Source: Psococerastis gibbosa (lineage: Eukaryota; Arthropoda; Insecta; Psocodea; Psocidae). Taken from it: a DNA stretch of 64,000 nucleotides. The stretch's first letter is position 1; the number at the start of each line of letters is the position of its first letter. The DNA is taken from positions 23,585,464 through 23,649,463 of the forward strand of contig OZ020490.1 in assembly GCA_963971405.1 (NCBI GenBank), written 5' to 3'. Shown piece by piece: positions 21,501-36,500 of this stretch. A model generated the notes under the pieces. That model had not been told where the DNA came from, did no database searches, and saw only the letters and a list, made by a program, of their open reading frames with translations. A program made the translations under genes and the position numbers.

Positions 21501-24500
21501 ATTTCATAATTTTCATTGACGTTGTACGTATATGGAATACCCGCCTAAGTAAGGATGGGCTAGTTAGTATCAGTCAATATGGTATTTTAGCAGTTGGCTA
21601 CGTAATGAAAGATTTTATAAAATTTAAAATAAATACTTGATAATTCGTGAAAGGTATAACCCTGCGCAAGGGTGTCAAATTTGTGGAGGGGGGGGGTGCC
21701 ACTAAGGCCATGCCCCCTCCATAATTTAAAAGCTGCGTACATCCATGGCTGTCTTGGGTCTCAAAGGAGTTTGATTTCCGTACATCCATACTGTATTCCT
21801 TATTGAAAACAATACTGCACCTAGGCACCAGCCCATATTTTTGGGAGGGGTAGTGTTGGGTCAAGATATAGAATATACTCTTTTAGTATCGATTAAATTA
21901 TAACGTAATTAATTTACTTACAACGTACTTACTACATTGGGGGTAGCCGGCCGCCATACCAAGTTGAATCCAGCGGACCAGAGCAGGTTCAAAGCTGCAG
22001 ATAACTTGGTCGTGTGCACAGTGCCGGTAGGGAAACATGGTGGGACTTATCCTGGTCACCTCCGAACTAATCGTGTGATTTCACTGTGTTTCCCAAGTGG
22101 TTCGGAATCCACTATAATCAGGAGGTCCACTGTCCTATGGGGTGGCATAGGACAGTCAAGTCGGAGTCGCTCTACGGGCCCAAATATGAGGCCTGTTATT
22201 AACCCGACGAACACTACTACTACTACTACTACATTGGGGGTAGCTGCCCCCCCCCCCCCTGTATTCGTCCCTGCCTTCCATCATCCCATCCTATAATGAT
22301 AATAATGATAATTTAAACGACATATTTTACCCTTCGCGAATAACCGTGGGTAATCGTCAACTTAACACAGAATTATAAGCACCCAGTCCCCCACTCTATT
22401 TAAAATGCAGATTCGCTGTTAAATAATGCAGTAGGCGCTCGTGTCTTCTTAGTTTGTGAATTTTAAATGTAATAAAGTTAGCAATTTGCATTGCATGACT
22501 TTGGTTTTATCTCTCTCCAAGTTACATGGGCTGGAATGATTTTGGAAATTGCATGCCTCTCGGTGACACGGTGCTGGTCGTTTGCATAGTATTTTTTTTT
22601 TTTTTGCTTTTTTGCATAAAAAATTACTGTCATTACCGGGGAATTTTTTCCATAGTTTCCCATTTTCATTCTTACTTAAGTGAAGATGAGACGAGTCAAG
22701 AAGGGGAGATCATTGAGAGTTTTTGGTTTCGAGTAAATATTTTATATGATTGGGATCAGCTGCTGTTTTAGAGGGAGGGGGGGGGGGGGTTGTACCCCCA
22801 AAATACCTGGATAATTTTTTTTTGTTCTAGCTAATTTTATATGACAAATTTCTGTGCTTTTATTTATTCATTTATTTATTACCGAAAATTGTACTTTTAC
22901 TAGTCGGTATAAACCTGCAGGCTGATCATGGCGATTAATAAAATACCATGTCTCGTGGTGGTATTAATTCAATTGTTTAAAATAAATGAACTGCAAATTT
23001 CAGAATTTTTTAATTTTTTATGTTGGTAATGGTCGCAAGAGTGCTAAGCGCGGAAAATTCAAATTGTGTCTATATTTAAACAATTGAACGATCTTCGGCT
23101 ATATTTTCTTCATTTTTTCTGCCATATGTTTACAGAAATTATTTATAATCCTTAATAATTATATTAATTCAAAGTTAAAACTAGTTTATTTCTAGGGCGA
23201 TACGTGTTAATATTTGCTGTTTTATATTTGCTACAGCAGCGTCGCGTCATTTCAGTTCTTCAGTATTGCCAACATCACAATTTAAAAAATTCTGAAATTT
23301 GATGTTAATTTATTTTAAACAATTGAATACCCTTATTATGAGCTCTAATTCCAATCTTAGGCATTGTGAAGCCTTACTTGTCATGTGGTTGGTTATACAT
23401 ACCATCACGTGACATTTTATTTATCCTTTCACAGCTTCAGTGTTTTCTGAAGCGGTATTTCCTGTATTACTGAAGGATATTTTCCTATCGATCAAACGTG
23501 TATTACGACTTGAGTTAAGGCGGCTATTCCACTTGTCAATATTCCGTCAATAATTAATGAGATTTTTGTTTTAATCTATGTCATTGTCCATTTTAACTTC
23601 CGCATGTTAAAATTGATCAATGATCATACAGAATAAAATCATGCTGTGCAAACAATAACAAACTATAATTAAACAATGGCGTCGTCTGGAGATGATAAAT
23701 AATTTCAATTAATTTCTTGAGAACGAACGAATTATTTCGTAATTTAAATCATAAAATTTCTTATAGATTATAAAATTAAAAAAAAGACTGCGGGCAAACT
23801 TATAAAATTGAAAACAAAAATGGTGAATTATTGAAGACAAGTGGAATGAAGTGTAAAAATATAAATGATATTTCCGTCAATGACATTATCAAAATTGAAG
23901 AAAAATTGACAGTTGGAATTATAGCCTAAGTACAGTATGTCGCCGAGGTTGGCGAGTTTCTCACATGAAAAAAAATCTAAGTGAAAGACCTAAAAAAAAA
24001 GGAAACCGCAATTTGTACCTTTCAAAAGAATGTCAAAAAAATAAGTGTAAAGGGAAAACCAAAGGGCAGCTTTGTATCAGGGACCTCAACGGAAACCGAA
24101 GGGGAAAAAAAGAGGAGAATGAAAAATGACAATGCGATCGCTGGGCTGAAGAAACTCACGATCGTGTAAAAGGCAGCATTAGTCCAACTACGGAGGAAGT
24201 GAGGAGGAACGGAGGGAGGGGGGTAGTCGGGTGCGTCCGACGCAACTAACCCAGGCCAGGGGCAGGGGAGGCGCCCCCTTCGGTCCCGGGGGGATTGCGG
24301 ATCTGCTGCACTCTCTCCCCTCTGTACGCCTCTTCTCCCAGCCTATATACCTCTTGTTCTCCCCCTTCCTTCTGTGTCAGACTTATCTTTCGCAATTATT
24401 TACTTCCCGAGTTAGATGATCCGCTGTATCATTGAGAGAGGGCGCGGATCGTCTGAGAACAAGGGAGTCCTTGTGGTTTTTTGCTTCTTAATGTTTTTTT

Positions 24501-27500
24501 TTGGTGGGAGAGGAGAAGATCTTCGTGGCTTTTAAGATTGCTGATTTATATAATGTAGGTCATTGGTAAGCATTCTCTTATTTGCTTTAAGGATTTCACT
24601 CTTTGTTTATTACCGGATATACGCAACAAACCTATTTTACAAAATTGCTTCCGCTCGGATCTTGTTCTACAATACAATGTATCGGATTCTATATAAAAGA
24701 AACAACCGTAAATGTATACATACTCGAATGAGGTTCGTGGTATGTCTTCAATGTCGCTTCCACATTATGTTTCTTGACGAGTTGGTTGATTGATTGATTG
24801 ATCCTCGTTCTCAAACAATGAACTCGTATGCATGGGCTTTGATACAACGAACAATATTTGACCAGTAGGCGTTGAAGGTTCGTTGATGAGACGGGCACGG
24901 ATGAATATTTGCATAGATGCGCGGGGAAGAGGATTAACGCGTGAGTTTTCGCCGGGAACAACAAAACGATTACGACTAAACGATGAGCACTGCTATACAG
25001 TTTTTATGGTTCCGTTTTAGCTGGGAACGACTGTCTTTAGAGTCGTCAACGACGCCAAGACCTGTCGTTGGATTATTAAATAATTTAAAAAATGACTGTC
25101 ACCGATGAATTTTGGATGATTGTTTGTATAGTTGTGAGAAGAGGATTAACGTGAGTTTTCGCAGGGAACAACTGGAACGATTTCGACTAAACAATGAGCA
25201 GTGCTATACAGTTTTTATATGGTTCCGTTTTAGATGGGAACGACTGTCGTAAGAGTCGTCAACAACGATGATCGTTGGCCTCTGCTCCAAGACCAGTTGT
25301 TGAATGATTAAATAAGTAAAAAATGACTCTGGTACGGATAAATTTTTGTGGAGTTGTGGTAAGAGGAAGAAGAAGAAGCGGTAAGAGGATTAACGTGAGT
25401 TTTCGTAGGGGACAACTGGAACGCACCAATCGTTTCTTATACAATGTCCTGTAGTACTTCTCATGGACCTAGGCGCACAGTTATAGTGGCCCGCTGGTCC
25501 CTTGTGCAATACCAACGACCTCATGGATTTCGGACATTATTTTGTATTGTTTCCTTATGAATTTTGGCCATTGGTTAATTGGCATATTATGTCCTCGATG
25601 TCAACCTACACCGGCTACAAGCGATAATTGACAAGCTGATACAAGCTTACCATGTAAGCAATAAAACAGGAGAAAGCATGATGAACTAAGTACAGATACG
25701 AGTCAGTTGTTTCTTACTAATCAAATTCATTATGGCTAAGCTGTGTTAGAAAGAGGTCCATACCATGAATCAAAATCCTCAGAAAAATACCTTCGGTTTG
25801 CCGTGATATTTCTGACAACTCTCTACCTGTTCTTCTTCTTCTTCTGGCTCAACAGAAGCTTTGGCCTGCTCGGTAATACTCCTCCAGTCATCGCGGTTTT
25901 GTACAACGCTCCACCATCAACGAACTCCCAACTCCCGAAGGTCAGTTTCCAACTCTTCCTTCCAGCGTTTTCGAGGACGTCCGGCCAGTCGTCTCTCTGT
26001 CATGCTTGCTTTGTACATATTTTCTAACAACTCTACAATTGGTATTTCTTGAGAAATTGGACTTTTGCATTAATAAGGGTTTTCTCCCTCAGACAACTCT
26101 CTTCCCCTTCTTCTTCATCTGGCTCTACAGCCCTTCATGAGTTTTGGCGTGCTCGACAACACTCCTCCAGTCATCTCGGTTTTGGACAACGCTCCCCACT
26201 CCCGAAGGTCAGTTTCCAACTCTTCCTTCCAGCGTTTTCGAGGACGTCCGGCCAGTCGTCTTCCTGTCATGCTTGCTTTGTACATCTTTTCTGACAACTT
26301 TACGGTTGATATTTCATGCGATTTTTGCACTAATAAGGGTTCTCTCCCTCCGATTGTCTCTTAATCTTGTCGTCTAGCTAGCTGATTGTTATTCTGTTGG
26401 CGTAGATACTTGGGTTGCGTCGCGCGTCACATTGTTGATGAGATGTTGATGACCATATACATATTGCACGTAGCCTGGCTTAAGCGTTTGTTTAGTTTAT
26501 ATGGAACTACAGGCAGTTCTTATCTTACTGAAATTGGTTATAGCAAGAAATCATACGTTTCTATACATATCAATATTATCTTAACTATTGTAGAAATTCC
26601 TTGCATTGGAAAATGTTAATATTGGATCGATTGGATTGAGACGGCTATATTAGATTTCCATTATTAGGGCTTTAAAAGGACGTGCTACGTAGACAATTAG
26701 CACCCCAAAATTTGTTGTTTTTATTGACTTTTTATTTTTTATTTATTTAACAAAGTAAGTTATTAAAGATTTGGCTCATGTAAGTTTTAGAAGACTACTT
26801 CATGCAACATATAATAGGAAATATTAAATTTTTGGTGCTTTATAGTTCTTTCATAAAAACCAGAAGGGACTAAAATTTCGCGTAATCTGGGATTTTTGGG
26901 AAAACTACAAAACCAAAAAGTAAAAATACCCGATTATATGATGCACGAAATAGTCTTCTACAACTTACTTGAATGTGCCAAATTTTTAATAACTTGCTGA
27001 GTTAATTAAATAAAAAATAAAAAGTATTTAATTTTGGGGTGCCTTATTAGTGCAATCTTTCCTGATTTTTAAAATGAAGATGGTGAGAGAACTAATTAAT
27101 TTCCCGTTTCCGCGGATCCCTCTATGAGGAGCATGTATGTAAAAGGGGATTTGTCTCAAAAAAATAATTTTTGAGTTGATTGATGGTGTCACTGGAATCT
27201 TCGCATTGACTGCTAAAATACAAAGAACCGGTCCGAGTTTACTCGAACATGCTTTCCAATTTATCAACATTAGTAGATAGCGAATATGAGTAATTTCATG
27301 GTAAATAATTTTCCAGTGGTTAAATTTCCGATATCGCGGGGGGAGGGGGGGGGTTTGTCCACCTGACGTCACTGGCAGTGTGATAAATTCTAGATAGGTC
27401 ATACCAACACATTAATTACCACACAGCAATAATGGCAGGGCACGCAATGCATTTGAGCGCGAATTTTCTATCATTTTTTCAACAAATAATTTTTTGTGCA

Positions 27501-30500
27501 AAACCAAATATTTTTTTGGGAAAGCATCCTATCCGGTTTCGTTACTCAATTTAACACCTAAAACATGCCTGATGGTAGAAATCATCGATAGAAAGGTTTC
27601 GCGGAAAAATTATTTGTTAGTCATTTTTCATTAAAATGTAGTTATTTTTTATTTTTTTTACCCCCAGAAGCAAACTATCAAGGGGCAAGCGACCCCCCGC
27701 ATTTTGTCAACATTAATAACGACTACAATATATGAGAATTTGAAAGAAATTGTTGGAGCCTTTTTTGAGAAATAATTCTTTTAGACGTTGTTTTGGAGTT
27801 TTTTGAGAATAAAACCCCCCAAATTGAATTGGCCCAAAATAAAAAAAGGTCCCGAGGTATGATTTTTGTTAACCTACATGCTAAATTTCATCAAAATCGA
27901 CCGAGTAGTTTTCCCTGAAATCGATGCACAGACAGACAGACATTTCGTAAAAACCACTTTTTGGGGTTCCTGGGACCTCAAAACGTGTAAATCCGTTGAA
28001 ATCTCGGAATCGAACATTTCGACCATCACAAAGCTTTCCTTATACCATGTATAAATTGGAAAGGCGGGGATTCCACCAACGTCAATAGTGATATTAAATG
28101 TTTTTTGACGTTGGTGAAATCCCCGCCAAAGCAAAATGTTAGTTTGCTGCAAAACGCTTCTAGTATCAAAGTATATTACGTATTTTAAAGTACCAGGTGG
28201 CCCCATGATTCAAAAAATATTTGTAGCGCTCAAGTGTCACATCTCTCATGTACTCTATTCCCCTCTATTATGTAAGGAATCTCATGACTAATGAGCCCCC
28301 CTACAAAGGTTTGCCATGAATGAGCCTTTAACATTGTAGTCTAAAAGTAACGACCAAATTTGTTCGGGTCCGTGTAAAATTGAAAGCATACCAAAGGAAA
28401 AATTCTATCATTAGGGCTGATATGTCTCTCAATAACATCCGCTGATTTCCAGTTTTTAGATCTTCCACAGTTTGCCCTTACTAGGGGATTCACCAGGGGT
28501 CTTCACAGTGTTCGTGTTATCGAGTTATACCTAGTTAAGTGTGTTATATCAAGCTAAGTTAACACACCGATAACCCGATAACCAGGTAACCAGCGTGCTA
28601 TCCTAAACCCACTTCCAAGTTGGTTAATGTGTTATTTACCTTGCTATAGCTCAGGTTTGACCGCCGCCATATTTGTTTTTGTAGATTGATTTGAAACACG
28701 CGTTTAAAATTTTGTAGTATTTAAATTTATTTGTATAATCTATTATCACAAGCAATTACCGTAAATACTTAAAATTATAATAGCTAAAATGAACAAAAAA
28801 TATAAACAAATGTGGCACATCTGCCACTTTCTTTAAACCGGTGCCACGAACGTCTGACTACTACCACGTTGTATACTCTGTCGATAGGCGCCCATTCCAT
28901 TGACCGGCTGGGGCTATTTCCAACAACGGTGACGTGGTAGCAGACATTCAAGACTTATGTAGCGTTTCCAACGACCTCACATTGCAGAATGCAAATGACA
29001 TTGACGGAAATTAGAATTTTTCTTTTTATAGAAATCTATTAAAATGTTTGTACTTAACATATCCCATGACGCCATTTTTTAATATTAGTTTATTTGTTTG
29101 TGATTTTACTATATGATCATTGATCAATTTTAACTATGGCATAGAGGAAAATAAACATTTCCGTCAATTCTGCAATGCGAGGCCGGTGGAAACGCTACCT
29201 AAGTCTTGAATGTCTGCTATCACGTCACCGTTGTTGGAAATAGCCCTAGCCGGTCAATGGAATGGGCACCATAGCATGATAACTCACTCCCGAGGTCCAC
29301 TCACGATTGTGTGTTAACTTGAATAGCACATCTAACTCGATAACACGAACACTGTGAAGACCCCTATAATCTGTTATATAGCTTGCTAAACTGTGTTAAA
29401 TATACTGTATCTCATTCTTGATTGTAAATTATAACAATGGAAAATTATTTAGAATGGCACGGAAAGTTAGTGAACCCTGGGGTTGTAATTTTAATTTTAA
29501 AATATTTTAAATCCGTTATCATTTTCTTATATTTTATTTTTATTTATTACTTATTTCCATTTTATTTGTCAATTTTAAATTTTAGCAGGACTACCTTATT
29601 TTCACAATGTTGCAGAAATAATTATATTACTCGTAACTTCGTGGTATTTCATTTTAATAAACAAAAAATAACAAAAACTCTAAGTTTTTGTTATTTTTTG
29701 TTGTTAATTGTTTATTGACAATATTTCCGCTTCCGAATTAAAAATGTAAAAATTTAGAATGCTGAACCTTAATAATGAATACCCCAACTGTTGACGCTCA
29801 AATTTCTTTTATTTGCCAACGTCTAGCTAGATTGGTGCCTAGAGATTGTCATGAAAGACCTAGGGTGCGACACCTATAAAGGAATGAAAAGGACCGCACA
29901 AAACAGACAAGAGTGGAGAAGAAGGCTACAACATTCGCTGCAAACCATTCCATAGATTGTAACTCAAAAAGAAGAAGCTAGATTACCGGATGATTATATT
30001 TTTTTTAAATGTATTTTTCAGTTTGCCGGAGTTGCATCATAAAAAGTCTGAATGTCAAGAGCTACTGCCCAATATGCGAGGTTCAAGTTCACCAAACGAA
30101 GCCGTACCTGAGCCTGCGGCTGGACAAAGCTCTGCAGGATCTCGTATACAAAAGTGTGCCTTTCTTGTACCATAAAGAAATGGCGAGGAGACGAGCCTTC
30201 TATGAAAATCATAATGATCAAGGTTAGTGGTCTGTTATTATGTGAGCGACTTTGGTGGCAAGGTGGTAGCTGTTCTTGTGCGAGTATCTACACACCTTGC
30301 GGTCGCAGACGTGTCGTAACTCGACACAAGTACCTATTAGGTGACTTAGTGAGGCGATTGAAGAGGTTAATCGGATACATTCATTAAATTGTTTGTATGC
30401 TATTTAACCTTTTTTAAAGAGAAATAAAGAATAGACAATTTATTTATTTGAAAAATATTACTACAGGACAATGCCTCTTAGATGTAATACAATAGCATGT

Positions 30501-33500
30501 CTATATCAATGTTAATAAAAACTATTTAAAGCCAAGCACTTAAAAACTTCATAAAACATAGTACGGGGCGGTTAGTAAAGGCTTGGACAAGGTATCTATA
30601 GATAAGATAAGCTTCATGAAATGTTACTCGCTTGCGGTAATAAGGAATATCTCTGTTATGAAAGAACTTTTTAGTTCTTAGACATAAAATTGACTCAGGG
30701 GCTTCATTTCAATATTTTTCTGGAGGAGGGAGGGTGACATGAAAATTAGGCACAATTTTTGACAAGGTTGTAATGATTTCCTCGTTAGACGGGGTCAATG
30801 TCGTATTTTTCCAGTTGGTAAAGCATTGTGCATATAAAGTTTTTTTGGTTGGAAATGAACTAATTACAAGGTACCCATGTATTTTTGTTGGCGGGTAAAC
30901 ATGACGAAGTTGCAGAGCCGGCCAATAATGCTGGAACGACTGGAAGTCTTGATTACGATGCTCGTTCCTTGTGGCTGGAATCTAATCACTGTCTTTCTTT
31001 CCAGTGCGGAACACAACGTCTGAGCAACGCGGCGTGGAAGAGAGACTGATTTTTTCTCCGAATGATAGTATTAGTTTATCCCTGGAATACATGGACTGGT
31101 AAGTTGACTTTTGAGATAATTCTTTAACTCTTCTTAACTTTGGTTACCCCTGGTTCAACCAGAAGCCTGATCGAAGCGATTATAACACCGGTATTTATTT
31201 AATCCCCTGGTAATAAAAATGAAAACTAGATAATTTTATAATGGAAAGTGCTATTCAAAATTTGTTTGTATACAGTTATAATCCTAGGGTATTTATTTAA
31301 CCCCGGTATTATAATCGCCTCGATCAGGCTGCTGGAATCTTAAATATTTATTTATTATTCAAGTTATATACAATATAATAATAAATAATATTTACTTTGT
31401 AAAATTTACTGTCAGTCATGGTAAAAATTAAAATTCTTAGTAGTTTTAGGCTATATTTATAAAATACACGACCGGTTTCGGGTCACGACATCGTTAAATG
31501 CAAGAAAATATGCAAGCTGCAAGAAAGTATGCAAGCTAAAGCATAAAATCGTTGTCTAGATACAGTGCATACACGGTATATAATTAATAACTGACTAATA
31601 AAACAGGATCCAGTTTTTAGTATTTTAGATTTAAAAATGTAACGCCAACAAAGGAAAACTGCTTAAAAAGGCTACATAGTTCAGTACAGTTTTGCTTTTA
31701 GCAATAGCCCCTTTAATCTCCATAGTTTCTAAATTAGGTATCCGTTTTTATTTTAAATCTTAATAATAGTAAATAGTTCCTTGTTATAATTGGTTGCATG
31801 TTTATGTTGTGGTGGAGGAAACGAATTCTCAGGTATATTGTATTTCGTATGTGTAGACTTACTAAATATGTTATAACTAAGATTACCGTTATTTTCTTGT
31901 TATCGTTAGATCCAAAAAATTAATAGACCGGTTCACCTCTTATTTCCCAAGTGAATTTAATTTTTGGATGTAAGTTGTTGAATAACTGAGTTTATGATTG
32001 TACCGCCTTTATTGATTAGTCTATGTTCAGGTCTATATGCTGTGTTTGAGAGGGCGCTGGACTCCTACGTCTACCAAAATGGCTGCTCTACGCTTTTCAT
32101 TTCTATTGTTCCCATTTTAAGTTGTCTTTTATATTATAATAGATATTTTCTGCAAATACTCCAAATATTATTCCATTAGTTGAAATAATCTAAATGCTAT
32201 TTATATTACTGAGATTTCAAATAAAAACGGCTATCCTACTACAGGAGGAGGAGTTGTTCCAGCCCTTAAGAGTGTACAGCCCGTAGGAAATTGGCAGCCC
32301 GAAAGTTAATACTTTTTATTTTTTATTTAATTAACTAAGCATGTTATTAAATATTTGGCTCATCAAAGTTGTAGAAGACTACTTCATGCATCATATTATA
32401 AGATATTTTTAATGTTCGACATTGTAGTTTTTTCAGAAACATGCAAATATTTTATAAACAATAACTTTTCACGTATAATCGATTTTATAAAAAAAACTAC
32501 AATTTCTAAAACTAAAAATACCTTATAATATGATGCATGAAGTAGTCTTCTACAACTTTGATAAGCCAAATCTTTAATAACATGCGTAGTTAATTAAATA
32601 AAAAATAAAAAGTATCAAATTTCGGGCTGCCACTTTCCTACGGGCTGTACACTCTTAACCGGCAAACTAAATAAAATACAAAATAAAATATTCGTTTACA
32701 CTAGCACAAAGTCATATATCTGGGTTCTGTCCTTTTTACGCCCAGCCTGTGATGAATGAGACATCGATATTGCTTTGTTAGCCTGCTGGCCTCGGCGCTT
32801 GGAACCCTCTTCAATTATTTCTTTTCTCTCTTCCATCTTTCGTGTTATTTACTTTTCTTTTTGGCTACAGTTGCTCAAAATTTATATGAAGGGTGTTTGC
32901 CGCCATGTAGGAGCAATCGTACCTGCGAGTAAATACTACCTACAGAGAAGCTTGGTTCCTACCAAAGACAAGACGTTATCAAATATTTTACCCCATCTCA
33001 AAATTTCTCTCGGACGAACGGTGTGACTCACCCAGTTTATCTACATAAATATTATAACCTGGCCTACTTAGTTAGCCTCATACCCCGTCTAGGTTATCTA
33101 TTTCCACGACCCACGTATGAGTCCTATTTTTATTAGATAGTTTTCTGGAGTGTTAAATCACAACTATTCCTAAAGTTATAAATAAAGCAGAAGGTTTTCT
33201 AACAACTTTCTTGTTCCGTTTCCGTTTATGTACATCTATATGTACATATACTGTACATCATTGTTTTACCTATATAGATTTTTTTTAAATAAAAGGTTAA
33301 TCGCGTACAAACAATTTAATGAATGTATCCGATTAACCTCTTCAATCGCCTCACTAAGTAACCTAATATGTACTTGTGTCGAGTTACGACACGTCTCCGA
33401 TCACAAGGTGTGTAGAGACTCGCACAAGTACAAGCACCTTGCCACCGAAGTCGCTATTCATCGTCGAGCTAATTTCAATCTAGTGTAAACCCATTTGTGC

Positions 33501-36500
33501 CTCCCCCCTTCTATATCCGCCCTTGTTTCGTTTACAATTACAACAATCTGTCGGCAATGTACTCTGGTATGTACCCTAAAAGCTGTAGTATTATTTATTA
33601 ACCAATATTCAATGCCTACTAACAACGGCCTTACCATGTTGAATCCATTAGAGTAGAGCATGTTTCAAACTGCGGCAAACTTGGTGGTGTGCACAGTGTT
33701 GGCAGGGGAACATGGTGGGACGCATAATAGCGCGCTGAGACTGTACCAGTCAGTCTGAGTGCGTGTCGAGTCCTGGTCACCTCCGATTTAATCGTGTGAC
33801 TTTACCATGTTCCCCGAGTGGTTCGGAATCCACTATAATCAGGAGGTCCACCCTGTCAGTCAACTCCCCTTTCCCCCTTAGGGTGCCTCAAGTTAATAAA
33901 TAGACTCACTCTCCCGCCAGGCTGAAAGGGTTGCTTAAAGCAGAAATGCTGAAAAGCAGGCGTTGAAAACAACACTAACAATAGCTGAGGTCTTACTAAT
34001 TTATGATATGTGCTTTACTTTCTTTGTAACAGGTCTTGCCCCGGGCCGGATGGGCATAAAAGTGGAAGTAGAAAGCAAATAAAGAAAATCTAATGGAAAA
34101 TCTAATCATTCAGAATCAGAATTTGTCTAACAATTTACAATAATTATAAATTGAACAATGGCAATAACAACATGATTAATACAAAAATACAAAAACATGA
34201 TAATGAAGATATCATTAGCTCAAACCACTTCTACACGTCATTAGCAGTCAGTTAAAATCTAAATTAATGTTCAAAGGCAGAAAAATCATAAAAACACTGT
34301 CAACGCTGGGGATGACCTCAACCCCTAAGGGGTGCATCGAAAAGCGGGGCAGCAGGGAAAACTTCAATAGCTACTGCCTAAACTCCACAAATTATAGCTT
34401 AATTTGAAAGTTTCCCAAAAAAGATAAGATATTTTCCAAAGAAAGGTTTAATTATAATTTTATTTATTTTTTAACATATTTTTTAGAAAAATCGCATATT
34501 TTTTCTTCTCTTTTGGCTGCTTAAATGAGCAGTTTAAGTGTGGACTGCAGCGGTCTCAGTATGATTTTGCGGGCAGTAAAAAGCGCGGGAAATTCCGAAC
34601 GTGGTCGCCCCTTCCCTTAGCTTATAGTATAGCCTTTCAATTTGTAACTGGGTAATCGCTTCATTCAACGCGCCCTTATTACAGATGATATCTAATACCT
34701 GTGTTTATTACACGTTTTTTTTATGGAACATACAGTCCTCAGATATAGTCAGGGGTTGACACAGGAGGTTCATGTTTCCCTCTTGGGGAATTCTGTTGCC
34801 TTTTTTTTTCAACCCCATGCCGTTTTATCAAGCAATGTAAAATATCAAGCAGAAAAGGAACTGCTCTATTTTTGGCGCGGTACCACCGTTTTCATAATCA
34901 GTTTTTGGAATAAAGTTAGTTGTAAATTTCAGTCTTTTTTGGTCACTTTCCTTCCAAAATAAGGAATAGCCGTATCCGTATGACAGATTTTTTTTAGTTT
35001 TTGTAGGTTAATACCCTTGAGTTAGCCCAAAATAAAATAAATGGTCCCAAAGTATGATTTTTGTCTACATGAAAAATTTCATCCAAATCCACCGAGTAGT
35101 TTGCCAGCAAATTGACGAGCAGACAGGCATTTCGTAAAAACCTTTTTTTTTGTTCCTGGGACCTCAAAACGTGTTAATCCGATCGAAAATTTCGACCATC
35201 ACAAAGCTTTCCTTTTACTAGCGTATAAATACAAAAGCAATAACCCTAAACTCCTGTCTTAGCTGGCTCGATTACCCGAGCACATTGTTGTAGCTTGATA
35301 AGCTTGATGTCGCTCTCACTTCAAATCATTAAAAATCATGACAGCCCCAAGTCTGTACATATTTAGATGCATTTTATATATCTTAATGCCTGAGGTGTGG
35401 GGGACATTTAAACGAAACGGGGACACTCACACCTACAACACGAGGCAACGGGGAGACCAGCTTCACGCACAGCCAAGTGTGAGCGACTGGATCTTATACT
35501 ACAAGGTTTCGCCTACCTTAGAGAACTCCCGATTGAACTGAGAGCGGTGAGAAATGCTTCTAACTTCCCTAAATTGCTTAGAAAATGAAATGAAATGAAA
35601 TATCGTCTTTATTTTCAGGCGAGCTTTAGCCCCGAAGGGCTACTCTTCCAGCTAACCTTCACAATTTTTTGTTTACATAAAATTTTCTGAACAAAGATCG
35701 TTTTCCTGTAAAAAAAAAAAAAAGATAGCCTAAACATAAGAAAAGAAAAATTCATGCACTCACTCATTTACTCGCACACAACATTCCCCAGAAATTGATG
35801 GCAGGCTGCCTTAAATCTCCCCAAGCTGCTCTCGGTCCTTGTTTCGTCAGTCAGGGAATTCCAAAGTTTAGAGGTATTCACTACAAAGGAATGGTTGTAG
35901 TTGTTAGTTCGGTGATTAGGGATGGAAAGTTTGTTTGAAGCTCTTGTATTGAAATTATGGTAGTCTGATAAATATGAAAATAAGGATGATAGGTAGGATG
36001 GGTTTTTAGTATGTAAAATCTTAAAGAGGTATAGCAGTGCATGCTTTTCTCTTCGCTCTCTAGCCTTCAGCCAGCCTATTTTATTATAGTAAGGGGTAAT
36101 ATGGCAGTCTTTTTTTAATGAGAATATGTAGCGGATACATGCATTCATTCTTAGCTGTAGCTTGTAATTGAGTGTTTCATTTAAACCCCCATACAAAACA
36201 TCCGCGTAATCAAAAATAGGCAGTATGATAGTCTGTATTAGGGTCTGTCTAACTCTAACATCTAGCATATTTTTTAACCTATACATTGCATGAATAGTAC
36301 CATTAACTTTTTTACATGTATTCTTTATTTGGGCTTCCCAACTCATGTATTGATCGAATATCACTCCTAGATTCTTTACTTGGGGGCTATACGGTATCGG
36401 GACTCCATTTAATTGCACTAATGGTGCTGTTAAAATGTCAACCCCGTTAAGTAATCGTTTAGATCCTAATACAATGACTTGAGTTTTTTGGGGATTTATT

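Larger units (their letters stand above)
18590..30021 (+). other. Psc: Psc intron 1 (11.4 kb), repeat-rich
   Basis: Phase 1 intron. Contents in order: a palindromic element with a nested SINE (18973-19600), a LINE fragment (20225-20775), a SINE and hairpin MITE (21150-21548), a (TAC)n-tailed LINE fragment (21945-22240), an AT-rich stretch (22300-24170), a GC-rich block (24180-24450), a tandem array (24926-25430), two LINE fragments (25825-26335), palindromic MITEs, a 900-bp repeat, and a MITE with another nested inside (28496-29364). I saw no coding exon of another gene. Confidence 0.75.

Noticed and set aside
23981-24169. Lysine-rich 62-codon ORF in intron 1
   Set aside because: Composition follows from A-rich DNA; no splice sites or homology that I recognise.
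30018-30387. Other ORFs over exon 2 on both strands
   Set aside because: Shadows of the RING exon and the adjacent SINE.
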